Notes under the pieces: generated by a model
What the model saw: the letters and a program-made list of their open reading frames with translations, nothing else
Database searches by the model: none
What the model was told of the DNA's origin: nothing
DNA from: Paragemmobacter straminiformis
GTDB taxonomy: Bacteria; Pseudomonadota; Alphaproteobacteria; Rhodobacterales; Rhodobacteraceae
Direction: 5' to 3'
Length of the DNA: 64,000 nt
NCBI RefSeq assembly: GCF_014243445.1
Contig: NZ_JACLQD010000005.1
Coordinates: forward strand, 248,001-312,000
In this document: positions 45,058 through 54,531 of the stretch, piece after piece
Layout of the letters: every line of letters begins with the position of its first letter
How positions within the stretch are numbered: the first letter of the stretch is position 1
Translations under genes and position numbers: made by a program

Positions 45058-47253
45058 GTGCGCGTGTCGGACAGGACCTATGCGGCGGGCGAGCTGGTGG
45101 GCGTGCTGACGACCGAGCCGCTGGGGCGCGTGCTGGATTACCGCGCGCCCGAAGGCGGCTGCGGGGATGGCGATTTCGTCGAGGTGCCACTGGGGCCGCG
45201 CCGCGTGCTGGGCGTTGTCTGGGGGCGCGGCAAGGGCGATTGGGACCCTGCCAAGGTGCGCCCGGTCTCGCGCGTGCTCGATGCCCCGCCGATGCGGGCA
45301 GAGCTGCGGACATTCCTGCAACGCGCGGCGGATTACACGCTGACGCCGCTGCCGCAGATGCTGCGGCTTGCCACACGTGCGCCGGGATTGGGCGAGGGCG
45401 TGGCGGTGCGGCGGGTCTACCGACTGGGCGGGGCGGTGCCGAACCAGTTGACCGAGGCGCGGCACAGGGTGGTCGAGGCGCTGCGGGCCTTTGGCGGTGC
45501 GCCGATGACGCTGGGCGAACTGGCCGAGGAGGCGGGTTGCGGCACATCGGTCATCAAGGGCCTTGTGAAGCTGGGTGTGGTGGTGGAGGAGGATGCTCCG
45601 CGCGATCTGCCCTTTGCCACGCTCGACCCCGCGGGGGCGGCGGTTCTGGCGGGCGATCAGGTCGCGGCGGGGGATGCCTTGGTCGCGGCGGTGAATGGGG
45701 GGGAGTATTCGACGACGCTGCTGAAGGGGGTGACGGGGTCGGGCAAGACCGAAGTCTACCTCGAGGCGGTGGCGGAATGCATCCGGCTGGGACGGCAGGC
45801 CCTGGTCCTGCTGCCCGAAATCGCCCTGACGGCCGAGTTCCTGACGCGGGTCGAGGCGCGGTTCGGGGCGCGGCCTGCGGAATGGCATTCGGGTGTGACC
45901 CAGACCGAGCGGCGGCGGGTCTGGCGCATGGTCGCAAGCGGGCAGGCGCAATTCGTCGTGGGGGCGCGGTCGGCGCTGTTCCTGCCCTTCCAGCGGCTCG
46001 GGCTGGTGGTGGTGGATGAGGAACACGACACCTCGTACAAGCAGGAGGAAGGCGTCCTTTACAACGCCCGCGACATGGCGGTTCTGCGGGCGGCGGTCGC
46101 GGGATGTCCTGTCGTGCTGGCCAGTGCCACGCCATCGCTGGAGACATGGGCCAATGTCGAGGCGGGGAAATACGGGCGGCTGGACCTGTCGGCCCGTTAT
46201 GGCCCGGCCGAAATGCCCGACCTTGGCGTGATCGACATGCGCGAGGCGAATCTGCCCGCCAACAGCTGGATTTCGGCGAAGCTGGGGGCCGAGATCGGGG
46301 CGCGGCTGGATCGGGGGGAGCAGTCGCTGGTGTTCCTGAACCGGCGGGGCTATGCGCCGGTGACGCTGTGCCGCGCCTGCGGGGCGCAGGTGGGCTGCGA
46401 CCATTGCGACGCGCGGATGGTCGAGCACCGGTTCCTGAAGCGGCTGGTCTGCCACCAGTGCGGCGCGACCAAGCCGATGCCCGAGGCCTGTCCGTCGTGC
46501 AAGGTCGAGGGGAAGATGGCCGCCGTCGGGCCGGGGGTCGAGCGTATGGCCGAAGAGGTGCAGGCGCGGTTTCCGCAAGCGCGGGTGGCGGTGCTGTCGT
46601 CGGACCTGTTCGGATCGGCGCGCGAGTTGAAGGCGCAGATCGAGGCAATCGCGGCGGGTGCGGCGGATATCATCATCGGGACGCAGATCGTCGCCAAGGG
46701 TCATAACTTTCCGCTGCTGACCCTTGTGGGCGTGATCGACGCCGACCTTGGGTTGCAGGGGTCGGACCTGCGGGCGGCAGAGCGGACGTTCCAGCTGATG
46801 CGGCAGGTGGCCGGGCGCGCGGGGCGCAGCGAGAAGCGCGGGGCTGCGTGGTTGCAGACGCACCAGCCCGAGCATCCGGTGATACGGGCCATTCTGGGCG
46901 GCGACGAGGAGGCCTTCTGGCGGGCCGAGGCCGCCGAGCGCAAGGCGGCGGGCGTGCCGCCCTATGGGCGGATGGCGGGGGTGATCCTGTCCTCGCCCGA
47001 TCTGCAACAGGTGTTCGATTTCGGGGCCGAGCTGGCGCGGCGCGACGGGCCGTTGCGCAAGGTGGGGGCGCAGGTTTTCGGCCCCGCCCCGGCACCGATC
47101 GCGCGGGTGCGGGGGCGGCATCGGGTCAGGCTGCTGGTCAAGGCGGGCAAGCTGGTGCCGTTGCAGGCGGCGCTGGCGGAATGGGTGGCGCAGGTGCGGG
47201 TGCCGAACAACCTGCGGATGGCGATCGACATCGATCCGCAGAGTTTTCTGTAA
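45058..47253 (+). CDS. priA: Primosomal protein N' (replication restart helicase PriA)
   Basis: PriA (731 residues) recognises stalled forks and reloads the replicative helicase. Domains are the N-terminal DNA-binding domain (about 1-190), a superfamily 2 helicase with Walker A GVTGSGKTEVY (about 224-234) and DEEH in VVVDEEHDTSYKQ, and the zinc-binding insert with paired cysteines (CRACGAQVGCDHC and CHQCGATKPMPEACPSC). The start is a GTG at 45058 or, two codons later, 45064; neither has a strong Shine-Dalgarno. A perfect G/C palindrome follows the stop by about ten bases and may end transcription. Confidence 0.96.
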   Translation: MRVSDRTYAAGELVGVLTTEPLGRVLDYRAPEGGCGDGDFVEVPLGPRRVLGVVWGRGKGDWDPAKVRPVSRVLDAPPMRAELRTFLQRAADYTLTPLPQMLRLATRAPGLGEGVAVRRVYRLGGAVPNQLTEARHRVVEALRAFGGAPMTLGELAEEAGCGTSVIKGLVKLGVVVEEDAPRDLPFATLDPAGAAVLAGDQVAAGDALVAAVNGGEYSTTLLKGVTGSGKTEVYLEAVAECIRLGRQALVLLPEIALTAEFLTRVEARFGARPAEWHSGVTQTERRRVWRMVASGQAQFVVGARSALFLPFQRLGLVVVDEEHDTSYKQEEGVLYNARDMAVLRAAVAGCPVVLASATPSLETWANVEAGKYGRLDLSARYGPAEMPDLGVIDMREANLPANSWISAKLGAEIGARLDRGEQSLVFLNRRGYAPVTLCRACGAQVGCDHCDARMVEHRFLKRLVCHQCGATKPMPEACPSCKVEGKMAAVGPGVERMAEEVQARFPQARVAVLSSDLFGSARELKAQIEAIAAGAADIIIGTQIVAKGHNFPLLTLVGVIDADLGLQGSDLRAAERTFQLMRQVAGRAGRSEKRGAAWLQTHQPEHPVIRAILGGDEEAFWRAEAAERKAAGVPPYGRMAGVILSSPDLQQVFDFGAELARRDGPLRKVGAQVFGPAPAPIARVRGRHRVRLLVKAGKLVPLQAALAEWVAQVRVPNNLRMAIDIDPQSFL

Positions 47254-47382
47254 GGTCGGCAAAGGGGGGGCGCCCCCCACCGCCCGCAAGCGGTTGGTCA
47301 AGGTCGCCGTGTCGTGAGGACGGGCGCACTGGCGCGGGGGGCGGGGCGGCCCTATATTCAGGCCCAACCAAGGAGGCCCGAG

Positions 47383-48030
47383 ATGTTCCTGAACGCCAAG
47401 AAGATGGAAATGGTGTCGCCCGACCGCGCCCTGCCGGGGCGGGCCGAGCCTTTGCCCACCGCCGAGACGCATTTCATTTCGGGCCTGCCGCTGAAATCGC
47501 CCGTGCCTGCGGGCATGGCCGAAGCCATGTTCGGCATGGGGTGTTTCTGGGGAGTCGAGCGCAAGTTCTGGCAGCTGGACGGCGTCTGGCTGACGATGGT
47601 CGGTTATGCGGGCGGTTTCACCCCGAACCCGACCTATCCCGAGACATGCACGCAGTTGACGGGCCATAACGAGGTGGTTCGGGTGATCTATGACCCCGCC
47701 AAGGTCAGCTACGAGCGGCTTTTGCAGCATTTCTGGGAAAACCACGATCCGACGCAGGGCATGCGGCAGGGCAATGATGTGGGATCGACCTACCGGTCGG
47801 GCATCTACACCTATACGCCCGAGCAGGCGGCGGCGGCGCAGGCCTCGAAAGCGGTCTACCAGCACCGGCTTAAGGCGGCGGGCTACGGGATGATCACGAC
47901 CGAGATCCTGCCCGTTCCCGTGTTCTATTTCGCGGAAGCCTATCACCAGCAGTATCTGGCGAAAAACCCCGACGGATATTGCGGCATCGGCGGCACCGGC
48001 GTAACTTGCCCCATCGGACTGTCCGCCTGA
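47383..48030 (+). CDS. msrA: Peptide methionine-S-sulfoxide reductase
   Basis: MsrA (215 residues) reduces methionine-(S)-sulfoxide in proteins and is of E. coli-like length. The catalytic cysteine is C54 in [15 protein letters not shown], with the substrate-site glutamate in the same motif and [14 protein letters not shown] downstream; resolving cysteine candidates lie near the C-terminus ([15 protein letters not shown]). ATG at 47383 has AAGGAGG upstream. The methyltransferase gene follows closely; no operon with it is certain. Confidence 0.96.
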   Translation: MFLNAKKMEMVSPDRALPGRAEPLPTAETHFISGLPLKSPVPAGMAEAMFGMGCFWGVERKFWQLDGVWLTMVGYAGGFTPNPTYPETCTQLTGHNEVVRVIYDPAKVSYERLLQHFWENHDPTQGMRQGNDVGSTYRSGIYTYTPEQAAAAQASKAVYQHRLKAAGYGMITTEILPVPVFYFAEAYHQQYLAKNPDGYCGIGGTGVTCPIGLSA

Positions 48031-48059
48031 AGCGCGGTCGTTTGCTTCGGGAGTGAGTG

Positions 48060-48920
48060 ATGGCTGGTAAGAAGATCGACACCCGCGCGCCGGGACTAGA
48101 GGCGGGTGTCGCCCTTGCAAAGTGGCTTACGGGCAAGGAGCATCTGCATTACGGGCTTTGGACCGGGCTCGAGGTGCGGGCGGCCAATCTTGGGCCCGCG
48201 CAGGAAGCCTATAGCCAGAAGCTGTTCGCGTTGCTGCCGCAGGGGCGCGCGCTGCGCATCCTCGACATCGGCGGCGGGGCCGGAGAGACGGCGAAGCGGC
48301 TGATGGATCTGGGCCACCGTGTCGAGATCGTCGTGCCTTCGCCCTATCTGGCCGGCCGCTGCCGCGAGAACGCAAAGGGGGCGGTCGTCCACGAGGCGCT
48401 GTTCCAGCAGGCGCAGGTGACGGGGCCGTTCGATGTGTGCCTGTTCTCGGAAAGCTTCCAGTACATGCCCTTCAAGGTCTCGTTGCCCAAGGCGCGGGGC
48501 TTGCTGGCACCGGACGGGGTGATCGTGATCGGTGATACATTCCGGCCCGAGGGGTTTGATCGCGGCACGGGCGACCGTCCGGTCGGCGGGGGGCATCCGC
48601 TCGGGAAGTTCCGCGCCTTTCTGCCGAAGGCGGGGCTTGCCATAGAGACGGAAGAGGACGTGACCGATGCCGTGGCGCCGTCGATCGACCTTGAACAGGC
48701 GTTCTTCAACGTGGTGGGCGTGGGTCTTGCGGGGCTGGACCGCGAGTTCAGCGAGAAGCGCCCGCGGATGCGCAACCTGCTGGTCGGGCTGATCGGGTTG
48801 TTCATGGGCAAGGCGGCGCGCGACCGTCTGGCGCGGCGCTTGCGCGGAAAGGCGCGAACGGCGGATGCATTCCGCGCCAACAACCGTTATCTGCTGATGC
48901 GACTCGGCCAGACGGCCTGA
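48060..48920 (+). CDS. Class I SAM-dependent methyltransferase
   Basis: This 286-residue protein has the Rossmann methyltransferase fold: motif I ILDIGGGAGETAKRLM (67-82), acidic and post-motif regions, and LLAPDGVIVIGDTFRPEGF resembling motif III. The N-terminal WLTGKEHLHYGLWTGLEVR resembles small-molecule methyltransferases acting on lipids or polyketides, such as the UbiE/sterol type. A hydrophobic patch near the C-terminus (LLVGLIGLFMGKAARD) could touch membrane. Start at the ATG following a GTG (48057). Substrate unknown; prmA follows after 25 bases. Confidence 0.85.
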   Translation: MAGKKIDTRAPGLEAGVALAKWLTGKEHLHYGLWTGLEVRAANLGPAQEAYSQKLFALLPQGRALRILDIGGGAGETAKRLMDLGHRVEIVVPSPYLAGRCRENAKGAVVHEALFQQAQVTGPFDVCLFSESFQYMPFKVSLPKARGLLAPDGVIVIGDTFRPEGFDRGTGDRPVGGGHPLGKFRAFLPKAGLAIETEEDVTDAVAPSIDLEQAFFNVVGVGLAGLDREFSEKRPRMRNLLVGLIGLFMGKAARDRLARRLRGKARTADAFRANNRYLLMRLGQTA

Positions 48921-48945
48921 TCTGACCCCTGCCGGAGACAAGACG

Positions 48946-49833
48946 ATGCCCAGCTATTCCGCCCTGACCACCCTGATGGGCGAGGACGCCGCCGAGGCGC
49001 TTGCCGAAGCCATCGAGAAGATGGAGCCGGAGCCGACGGGCGTGGGTGTCTTCGAGATCGAGGATGATTCCGGGCTGTGGGAGGTGGGGGCCTATTTCCT
49101 CGAACAGCCGAACGAGGTGGTTCTGGACGTGCTGGCGATGGCCTTCGGGGCCAAGCCCTTTGCCGTTTCGGAAATTCCCGAAATCGACTGGGTCGCCAAG
49201 GTCCGGCGCGAGTTGTCGCCGGTCGAGGCGGGGCGGTTCTATGTCTTTGGCAGCCATGACGCCCACACCGTGCCCGACGTTCTGGCGCAGGGCGGGCGGG
49301 TGCCGTTGCAGATCGAGGCCACGGTGGCCTTCGGCACGGGGCATCACGGCACGACGTTGGGGTGCCTGCGCGCCTTTGACCGGCTGTTCGAGGCGGGGGC
49401 GCGGCCTGCCAAGGTCGCGGATATCGGCTGTGGCACCGCGGTGCTGGCGCTGGCGGCGGCGGCGGTCTTGCCCGAGGCGCTGGTGATCGCGTCGGATATC
49501 GACGAGGTGGCGGTCGATGTTGCGCGTGCCAATGTCGAGATCAACGAGATGCAGGGGCGGATCGAATGCCTCGAGGCGGCGGGTTTCGCGCATCCGCGCA
49601 TTGCCGAGGCGGGGCCGTTCGACCTTGTCTTTGCCAATATCCTCAAGGGGCCGCTGATCGAACTTGCCCCGGATATGGCGCGCCATGTGGCGGCGGGTGG
49701 CCTTGTGATCCTGTCGGGCCTGCTGGTCGTGCAGGCCGAGGCGGTGACGGCGGCCTATGTCGCGGCCGGTTTCTCGCTGCAATCGCGCGAGGATCTGGGC
49801 GAGTGGTCGGCGCTGGTCTTGCGGCGGCTGTGA
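48946..49833 (+). CDS. prmA: Ribosomal protein L11 methyltransferase
   Basis: PrmA (295 residues) trimethylates ribosomal protein L11. The N-terminal ~110 residues are the substrate-recognition domain; the methyltransferase domain has AFGTGHHGTTLGCLRAFD, ADIGCGTAVLALAAA (motif I) and DLVFANILKGPLIELAP, the family's NI(L/Q)-type motif. The 25-base gap from the upstream methyltransferase suggests one transcript. The length is close to that of E. coli PrmA (293). Confidence 0.94.
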   Translation: MPSYSALTTLMGEDAAEALAEAIEKMEPEPTGVGVFEIEDDSGLWEVGAYFLEQPNEVVLDVLAMAFGAKPFAVSEIPEIDWVAKVRRELSPVEAGRFYVFGSHDAHTVPDVLAQGGRVPLQIEATVAFGTGHHGTTLGCLRAFDRLFEAGARPAKVADIGCGTAVLALAAAAVLPEALVIASDIDEVAVDVARANVEINEMQGRIECLEAAGFAHPRIAEAGPFDLVFANILKGPLIELAPDMARHVAAGGLVILSGLLVVQAEAVTAAYVAAGFSLQSREDLGEWSALVLRRL

Positions 49834-49936
49834 CCGGTGCCGGCATGGAAACGGGGCGTTTCCTGCGGGCTGCCTAGGTTTTGCCATCAATAAAGGTTAA
49901 AAACACCGCGCCGGCAGGTCTTGGCGAGGTAGGCAG

Positions 49937-50287
49937 ATGTCCGACCCGAATATGCAGGATTTCCGCGCCCGCGTGACGCGGCTGCAACGCGCCCACGCGC
50001 GGGGCAAGGGATTCGACGCGCCCGGCACGCTGAGCCGGGCCGATTTCGTGCGCCCCAAGCTTCGCCGCCGTCCGATCTTTCGCACGCTGCTTTTCGTCGT
50101 CGCCTTCCTGTTCGGGATCAAGGGGGCGCTGCACCAGCATCTTGGCCCGAATGCCTACGAGGCGCGGATCGAGGAATTGCGGCAGTCGGGCGGGATCGAC
50201 GCGTGGCAGGCCAGTTTCATGCAGGCCGATCCGGTGACGCTGATGGTGTCGCATACGATCCAGCGTCTGGTCGCAAAGGTCGTCTGA
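49937..50287 (+). CDS. Hypothetical small membrane protein
   Basis: This 116-residue protein has one predicted membrane helix (about 53-71, TLLFVVAFLFGIKGAL), a basic N-terminal cytoplasmic part (RVTRLQRAHARGKGF, RPKLRRRPIF) and an amphipathic C-terminal part (EARIEELRQSGGIDAWQASF). No domain recognised. Similar small proteins seem typical for Rhodobacterales, but I cannot assign a function. It converges on the DUF1127 gene across a terminator hairpin. Confidence 0.75.
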   Translation: MSDPNMQDFRARVTRLQRAHARGKGFDAPGTLSRADFVRPKLRRRPIFRTLLFVVAFLFGIKGALHQHLGPNAYEARIEELRQSGGIDAWQASFMQADPVTLMVSHTIQRLVAKVV

Positions 50288-50296
50288 CATGCAAAA

Positions 50297-50323
50297 GGCC
50301 GCCGACCCCGATGGTCGACGGCC
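50297..50323. terminator. Hairpin between convergent hypothetical and DUF1127 genes
   Basis: An 11-bp stem with one mismatch (GGCCGCCGACC with GGTCGACGGCC) and a 5-base loop, with AAAA on one flank; ten bases after the plus-strand stop and 30 before the minus-strand stop. Confidence 0.65.
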
Positions 50324-50352
50324 CTAGCATACGGTCAGACGGCGCTGAAAGA

Positions 50353-50556
50353 TCAGCGGCCGATCATTTCGACGTCGCCACGGCACAGGCCGATATCGTC
50401 AAGCTCACGGTCGGAAAGCTTGCCGAGGGCGTTGCGGGTGACGCGGGCGTCGTTCCAGTTGGCGACGGTCAGGTAGGCATCGCTGACGAACTGGACGAAG
50501 CGGAAGATCGAAATTGCGCCGAAAGGCGCCGGACGGGTCGTATCGAAGGCGGCCAT
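50353..50556 (-). CDS. DUF1127 family small protein
   Basis: This 67-residue protein ends with the DUF1127 (YjiS-like) motif: NALGKLSDRELDDIGLCRGDVEMI, preceded by an N-terminal helix. Such short Arg/Asp-rich proteins are abundant in alphaproteobacteria, and some in Rhodobacter have been linked to RNA turnover and stress regulation. Nothing here shows which role this copy plays. It is divergent from ruvC, separated by an unusually AT-richer 343 bases. Confidence 0.85.
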   Translation of the reverse strand: MAAFDTTRPAPFGAISIFRFVQFVSDAYLTVANWNDARVTRNALGKLSDRELDDIGLCRGDVEMIGR

Positions 50557-50899
50557 GGCTGTTATCCTTTTACAAACTGCTCATAGTAGAGGCATCACTG
50601 TCTCACAGCGGCTAAATATCTATGCTGCAGGTGCAAAACAAGTCTGGTCCAAGCAAACCACCCTTGCGTGCAATGCATGGCAGATCGGGGCCGTCTGGCC
50701 CTGTTTTTGCTGGGATATGCCCCTGACGCGCCGCCATTGTCGTTTAAGCTGGCCGCTGCGTCGGTTTCTGCATCTGCATAAAGCACTGGGCGGCGATGCC
50801 TGCAAGGGGGTTTAAAGCGATTGCCCGATGTTCTTGTTTCGTGCTAATCGTGACGCCAAGAAGAAAAGCGGCCCGGATGGGGCCAAGGGCAGGGATACG
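50557..50899. other. Gene-free region between DUF1127 and ruvC
   Basis: A 343-base stretch visibly richer in A and T than its surroundings. Short open frames on both strands have poor start contexts. It probably carries the divergent promoters and may encode a small RNA; I could not identify a specific structure. Confidence 0.4.
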
Positions 50900-51421
50900 A
50901 TGCGCGTTCTGGGAATCGACCCGGGCCTTCGCAACCTCGGTTGGGGGGTGATCGAGGTGACGGGGGCGAAGATCGTGCATGTCGCAAACGGCATCTGCCA
51001 TTCCGCCCCGGGCGAGGCGGGAGAGGGCGACCTCGCCCTGCGGCTGGTCAGTCTATACGAGCAATTGACAGCGGTGATCCGGACCTATGCGCCGGATGCG
51101 GCGGCGGTCGAGCATACATTTGTCAACAAGGATGCGGTGGCGACGCTGAAGCTGGGGCAGGCGCGGGGGATCGCGTTGCTGGTTCCGGCGCAGGCGGGGA
51201 TCACGGTCGGGGAATATGCGCCCAATGCGGTGAAGAAGACGGTTGTCGGTGTGGGCCATGCCGCCAAGGTGCAGGTGGACCATATGGTGCGGCTGCACCT
51301 GCCCGGTGTGCAGATCGCGGGGCCGGATGCGGCGGATGCGCTGGCGATCGCCATTTGCCACGCGCATCATATGCAAAGCGCGGGGCGGTTGGCGCAGGCG
51401 TTGAAAAGGGCGGCGGGATGA
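50900..51421 (+). CDS. ruvC: Crossover junction endodeoxyribonuclease RuvC
   Basis: RuvC (173 residues) resolves Holliday junctions. The catalytic acidic residues are visible: D7 ([14 protein letters not shown]), E71 ([10 protein letters not shown]) and D143/D146 ([11 protein letters not shown]). Start at the ATG at 50900 gives the standard N-terminus; the longer frame upstream is basic and non-conserved. First gene of ruvC-ruvA-ruvB, with the ruvA start overlapping its stop. Confidence 0.96.
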   Translation: MRVLGIDPGLRNLGWGVIEVTGAKIVHVANGICHSAPGEAGEGDLALRLVSLYEQLTAVIRTYAPDAAAVEHTFVNKDAVATLKLGQARGIALLVPAQAGITVGEYAPNAVKKTVVGVGHAAKVQVDHMVRLHLPGVQIAGPDAADALAIAICHAHHMQSAGRLAQALKRAAG

Positions 51422-52101
51422 TCGGCAGGATTTCGGGGCGGCTGGACTGGCGGGGGCCGGAGTCGGTGCTGATCGACGTGCGCGGGGTGGGCTATATCGT
51501 CCATGTCAGCGACAGGACGCTACGCGGGATGCCCGGCGTGGGCGAGGCCGTGTCGCTGTATACCGAGTTGCTGGTGCGCGAGGATCTGCTGCAGTTGTTC
51601 GGCTTTCCGACGATGTATGAAAAGGAATGGCACAAGCTGCTGACCACCGTTCAGGGCGTGGGGGCAAAGGCGTCGATGTCGATCCTTGGCACGCTGGGGG
51701 CCGAGGGCGTGGCGCGGGCCATCAGCCTTGGCGATGCGCGCGCGGTGCAATCGGCGCCGGGTGTCGGGCCGAAGCTGGCGCAGCGGGTGATCCTCGAGCT
51801 GAAGTCCAAGGCGCATTCGGTGATGGCTGCGGGCGGCGGGCTGATGGACGTGGCCGAGGCCGATGACGCGGTGATCGAAGCGCCCGCCCCCAAACGGGCC
51901 GCAAAGCCCGCAGGTGCCGAGCAACTCGCCTCGCAGGCGCGGGCCCGGGCGGCGGCCGATGCGCTTTCGGCGCTGGCGAACCTTGGCTACGGGCCGGGAG
52001 ATGCGGCGCAGGCGGTGGCCGCGGCGGCGGGCGATGCGCCCGAGGCGGATACCGCCATGCTGATCCGCGCCGCGCTGAAACTGCTGGCGCCGAAGGGATA
52101 A
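51418..52101 (+). CDS. ruvA: Holliday junction branch migration protein RuvA
   Basis: RuvA (227 residues) binds the four-way junction and loads RuvB. Domain I is an OB fold ([20 protein letters not shown]), domain II has the two helix-hairpin-helix motifs ([20 protein letters not shown] and [20 protein letters not shown]), and domain III (about 180-227, [20 protein letters not shown]) contacts RuvB. ATG overlaps the ruvC stop by four bases. Confidence 0.96.
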   Translation: MIGRISGRLDWRGPESVLIDVRGVGYIVHVSDRTLRGMPGVGEAVSLYTELLVREDLLQLFGFPTMYEKEWHKLLTTVQGVGAKASMSILGTLGAEGVARAISLGDARAVQSAPGVGPKLAQRVILELKSKAHSVMAAGGGLMDVAEADDAVIEAPAPKRAAKPAGAEQLASQARARAAADALSALANLGYGPGDAAQAVAAAAGDAPEADTAMLIRAALKLLAPKG

Positions 52102-52104
52102 GGG

Positions 52105-53130
52105 ATGGAGCCCGATCCGCTGATCCGCCCCGAAAGGCTGGCCGAGGATACCGACCGCGCGCTGCGCCCGCAGACGCTAGAAGAATTCGTCGGACAGGCC
52201 GAGGCGCGGGCGAACCTGCGCGTCTTTATCGAAAGCGCCAAGATGCGCGGCGAGGCGATGGACCACACGCTGTTCCACGGCCCGCCCGGTCTGGGCAAGA
52301 CCACGCTGGCGCAGATCATGGCGCGCGAACTGGGGGTGGGGTTCCGCATGACCTCGGGGCCGGTGCTGGCAAAGCCCGGCGACCTCGCGGCGATCCTGAC
52401 CAATCTCGAACCGCGCGATGTGCTTTTCATCGACGAAATCCACCGCCTGTCGCCCGTGGTGGAGGAGGTTCTCTATCCCGCGCTGGAAGATTTCGCGCTG
52501 GATCTGGTGATCGGCGAGGGGCCGGCGGCGCGGACGGTGCGGATCGACCTGCAACCCTTTACGCTGGTGGGGGCGACGACACGGCTCGGGCTGCTGACGA
52601 CGCCGCTGCGCGACCGTTTCGGGATTCCGACGCGGTTGCAGTTCTATACCGAGGACGAGCTTGATCTGATCGTCACGCGCGGGGCGCGGCTGCTGGGCGT
52701 CGCCGCCGATCCCGAAGGCACGCGCGAGATCGCGCGGCGCGCCCGGGGCACCCCGCGCGTGGCGGGGCGGCTTTTGCGTCGGGTGGTGGATTTCGTGCTG
52801 GTCGAAGGCGACGGGCGGTTGACCAAAGCCATCGCCGACCGCGCGCTGACGCGGCTTGGGGTCGATCACCTTGGCCTCGACGGGGCCGACCGGCGCTACC
52901 TGCTGCTTCTGGCGGAAAATTACGGCGGCGGGCCGGTGGGGGTGGAAACCATCGCGGCGGCCCTGTCAGAGGCGCGCGATGCCATCGAGGAGGTGATCGA
53001 ACCCTATCTGCTGCAACAGGGGCTGATCCAGCGCACGCCGCGCGGGCGGATGCTCGCGGCCAAGGCGTGGCGGCACATCGGGCTGGACGCGCCGCGGGTG
53101 ACAGGGCAGAGCGACCTCTTCGAAGGCTAG
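52105..53130 (+). CDS. ruvB: Holliday junction branch migration ATPase RuvB
   Basis: RuvB (341 residues) is the AAA+ motor of branch migration. Walker A is [13 protein letters not shown] (58-70), Walker [11 protein letters not shown], sensor 1 [19 protein letters not shown] with the arginine finger, and the C-terminal winged helix has [14 protein letters not shown]. The N-terminal [21 protein letters not shown] is typical of the family. Three bases separate it from ruvA. Confidence 0.97.
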   Translation: MEPDPLIRPERLAEDTDRALRPQTLEEFVGQAEARANLRVFIESAKMRGEAMDHTLFHGPPGLGKTTLAQIMARELGVGFRMTSGPVLAKPGDLAAILTNLEPRDVLFIDEIHRLSPVVEEVLYPALEDFALDLVIGEGPAARTVRIDLQPFTLVGATTRLGLLTTPLRDRFGIPTRLQFYTEDELDLIVTRGARLLGVAADPEGTREIARRARGTPRVAGRLLRRVVDFVLVEGDGRLTKAIADRALTRLGVDHLGLDGADRRYLLLLAENYGGGPVGVETIAAALSEARDAIEEVIEPYLLQQGLIQRTPRGRMLAAKAWRHIGLDAPRVTGQSDLFEG

Positions 53131-53138
53131 CGCAGGGG

Positions 53139-53199
53139 CGAAAAATCTTCGGACGAAGATTTTTCGGGTGGCGGGAAAAATCATCGGAGGGGATTTTTC
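53139..53199. terminator. Two AT-rich palindromes after ruvB
   Basis: The first (53139-53166) is CGAAAAATCTTCG-GA-CGAAGATTTTTCG; the second (53175-53199) is GAAAAATC and GATTTTTC around nine bases. They begin nine bases after the ruvB stop. Confidence 0.7.
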
Positions 53200-53263
53200 G
53201 GGCGGTGCGCGTGGTTGAGGGCGCGGCGGATCTGGGCTAGGTCGGCGCGGTATTTTCGGGGGG

Positions 53264-53890
53264 ATGCCCATGACGCCGGACGAGATCGCAGCCCTGTTCA
53301 CGCGGGCCGACGGGCAATATCTGTGCGCCCGCTGGGGGCGGCCCATCGTGCCGGTGGTCTTTGGCGTCGAGGATGCCACGCTGTCGGTGCTGAAGGGCGC
53401 GGTCGAGGCGGTGGTGACCTTGGCGGGTCACAAGATGGCAGAGACCGACCCCGAACTCGGCGCAAATCTGATGGTGTTCTTCTTCCGCGACTGGTCGGAA
53501 CTGCCCGAGGTGCCGAACCTTGACCGGATGATACCCGACCTTGGCCCGCTGTGCGCGCGTCTGGCTGCGGCCGGGGCGAACCAGTACCGCATCTTCCGCT
53601 TTGACGAGGGGGGCGCGATCAAGGCGGCTTTCGTGTTCTTGCGGATGGATGCGGATCTTGCCTCGGTCTCGGCCGAGACGCTGGCTTTGGCGCAGGCGGT
53701 GCAGACGATCCTGCTTTGGTCCGACACGGCCTTTCACGGCGTCTCGCCGCTTGCACTGGCGGGGGGGCAGGTGATCTTGCGTCCCGAAATCGCCGCCGTG
53801 ATCCGCGCGGCCTATGACCCCGTGCTGCCCGCCGTGGCGCGGGACGCAAGCCATGCGCTGCGCCTTGCGGCGCGGTTGCGCGTTCAGTAG
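53264..53890 (+). CDS. Hypothetical protein
   Basis: This 208-residue soluble protein has no signal peptide, membrane segment or recognised motif. Its features are a conserved-looking ARWGRPIVPVVFGVEDATLS near the start, MVFFFRDWSELPEVPNLDRM in the middle and a run of helices after residue 130. It is closely followed by ybgC and preceded by ruvCAB, a position where Rhodobacterales genomes often carry a gene of this kind, so it may belong to the order's conserved set. ATG at 53264 or, two codons later, 53270. Confidence 0.75.
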   Translation: MPMTPDEIAALFTRADGQYLCARWGRPIVPVVFGVEDATLSVLKGAVEAVVTLAGHKMAETDPELGANLMVFFFRDWSELPEVPNLDRMIPDLGPLCARLAAAGANQYRIFRFDEGGAIKAAFVFLRMDADLASVSAETLALAQAVQTILLWSDTAFHGVSPLALAGGQVILRPEIAAVIRAAYDPVLPAVARDASHALRLAARLRVQ

Positions 53891-54017
53891 GCCGCGACCC
53901 GTCGCTGCCGCAAAAGGCCGCTGGGCCGATGCGTCGGCAAGAACGGCGGGGGGGCGAGGTTTCGCTTGCAGCCCAAGCGCCCCGAGCGCTAGGTCGGGGC
54001 AGCTTTGGAGGCTGCCG

Positions 54018-54419
54018 ATGGACCACGATGTCACCTTGCGCGTCTATTACGAGGACACCGATCTTGCCGGTATCGTCTATTACGCCAATTACCTGAAGTT
54101 CATCGAACGCGGGCGCAGCGAATGGGTGCGGAGCCTTGGCATCGACCAGGCGGCGCTGAAGCGGGATCACGGGGTGGTCTTTGCCGTGCGGCGGGTCGAG
54201 GCGGATTATCTGCGGCCCGCGCGGTTCGACGATATGCTGACGGTGCGGACGCGGCTGGCCGATGTGGGCGGGGCGCGGATCGTTCTGGAGCAAGAGGTGC
54301 TGCGCGATGGCGAGCGGCTGTTTGTGGCGCATGTCGTGCTGGTCTGCCTGACCGACGCCGGCACGGCGGGGCGCATCCCGCCGCAGGTGCGCGCGGCGCT
54401 TTCGGCCACGCGGCACTAA
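54018..54419 (+). CDS. ybgC: YbgC-type acyl-CoA thioesterase
   Basis: YbgC (133 residues) is a hot-dog-fold 4-hydroxybenzoyl-CoA-type thioesterase that opens the Tol-Pal cluster in proteobacteria. The active-site motif YYEDTDLAGIVYYANYLKF contains the catalytic D15, followed by FIERGRSEW. It lies 112 bases before tolQ, the standard order. In E. coli YbgC acts on acyl-ACP or short acyl-CoA; the physiological substrate is unsettled. Confidence 0.95.
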   Translation: MDHDVTLRVYYEDTDLAGIVYYANYLKFIERGRSEWVRSLGIDQAALKRDHGVVFAVRRVEADYLRPARFDDMLTVRTRLADVGGARIVLEQEVLRDGERLFVAHVVLVCLTDAGTAGRIPPQVRAALSATRH

Positions 54420-54531
54420 GCCGGGCGGCGGTTTTCGCCGGTTCGCGCAGATGTGTTGGCATTCCGTGTGGAACTTGGGTAGAATCACCCTTAAAGGCCG
54501 CGACAGGACGGCCATAACAAGAGCAGGCGTA

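Noticed and set aside
44926-48120. Open frame of 1064 codons on the minus strand
   Set aside because: Antisense to priA and msrA; no domain, Arg/Pro/His-rich.
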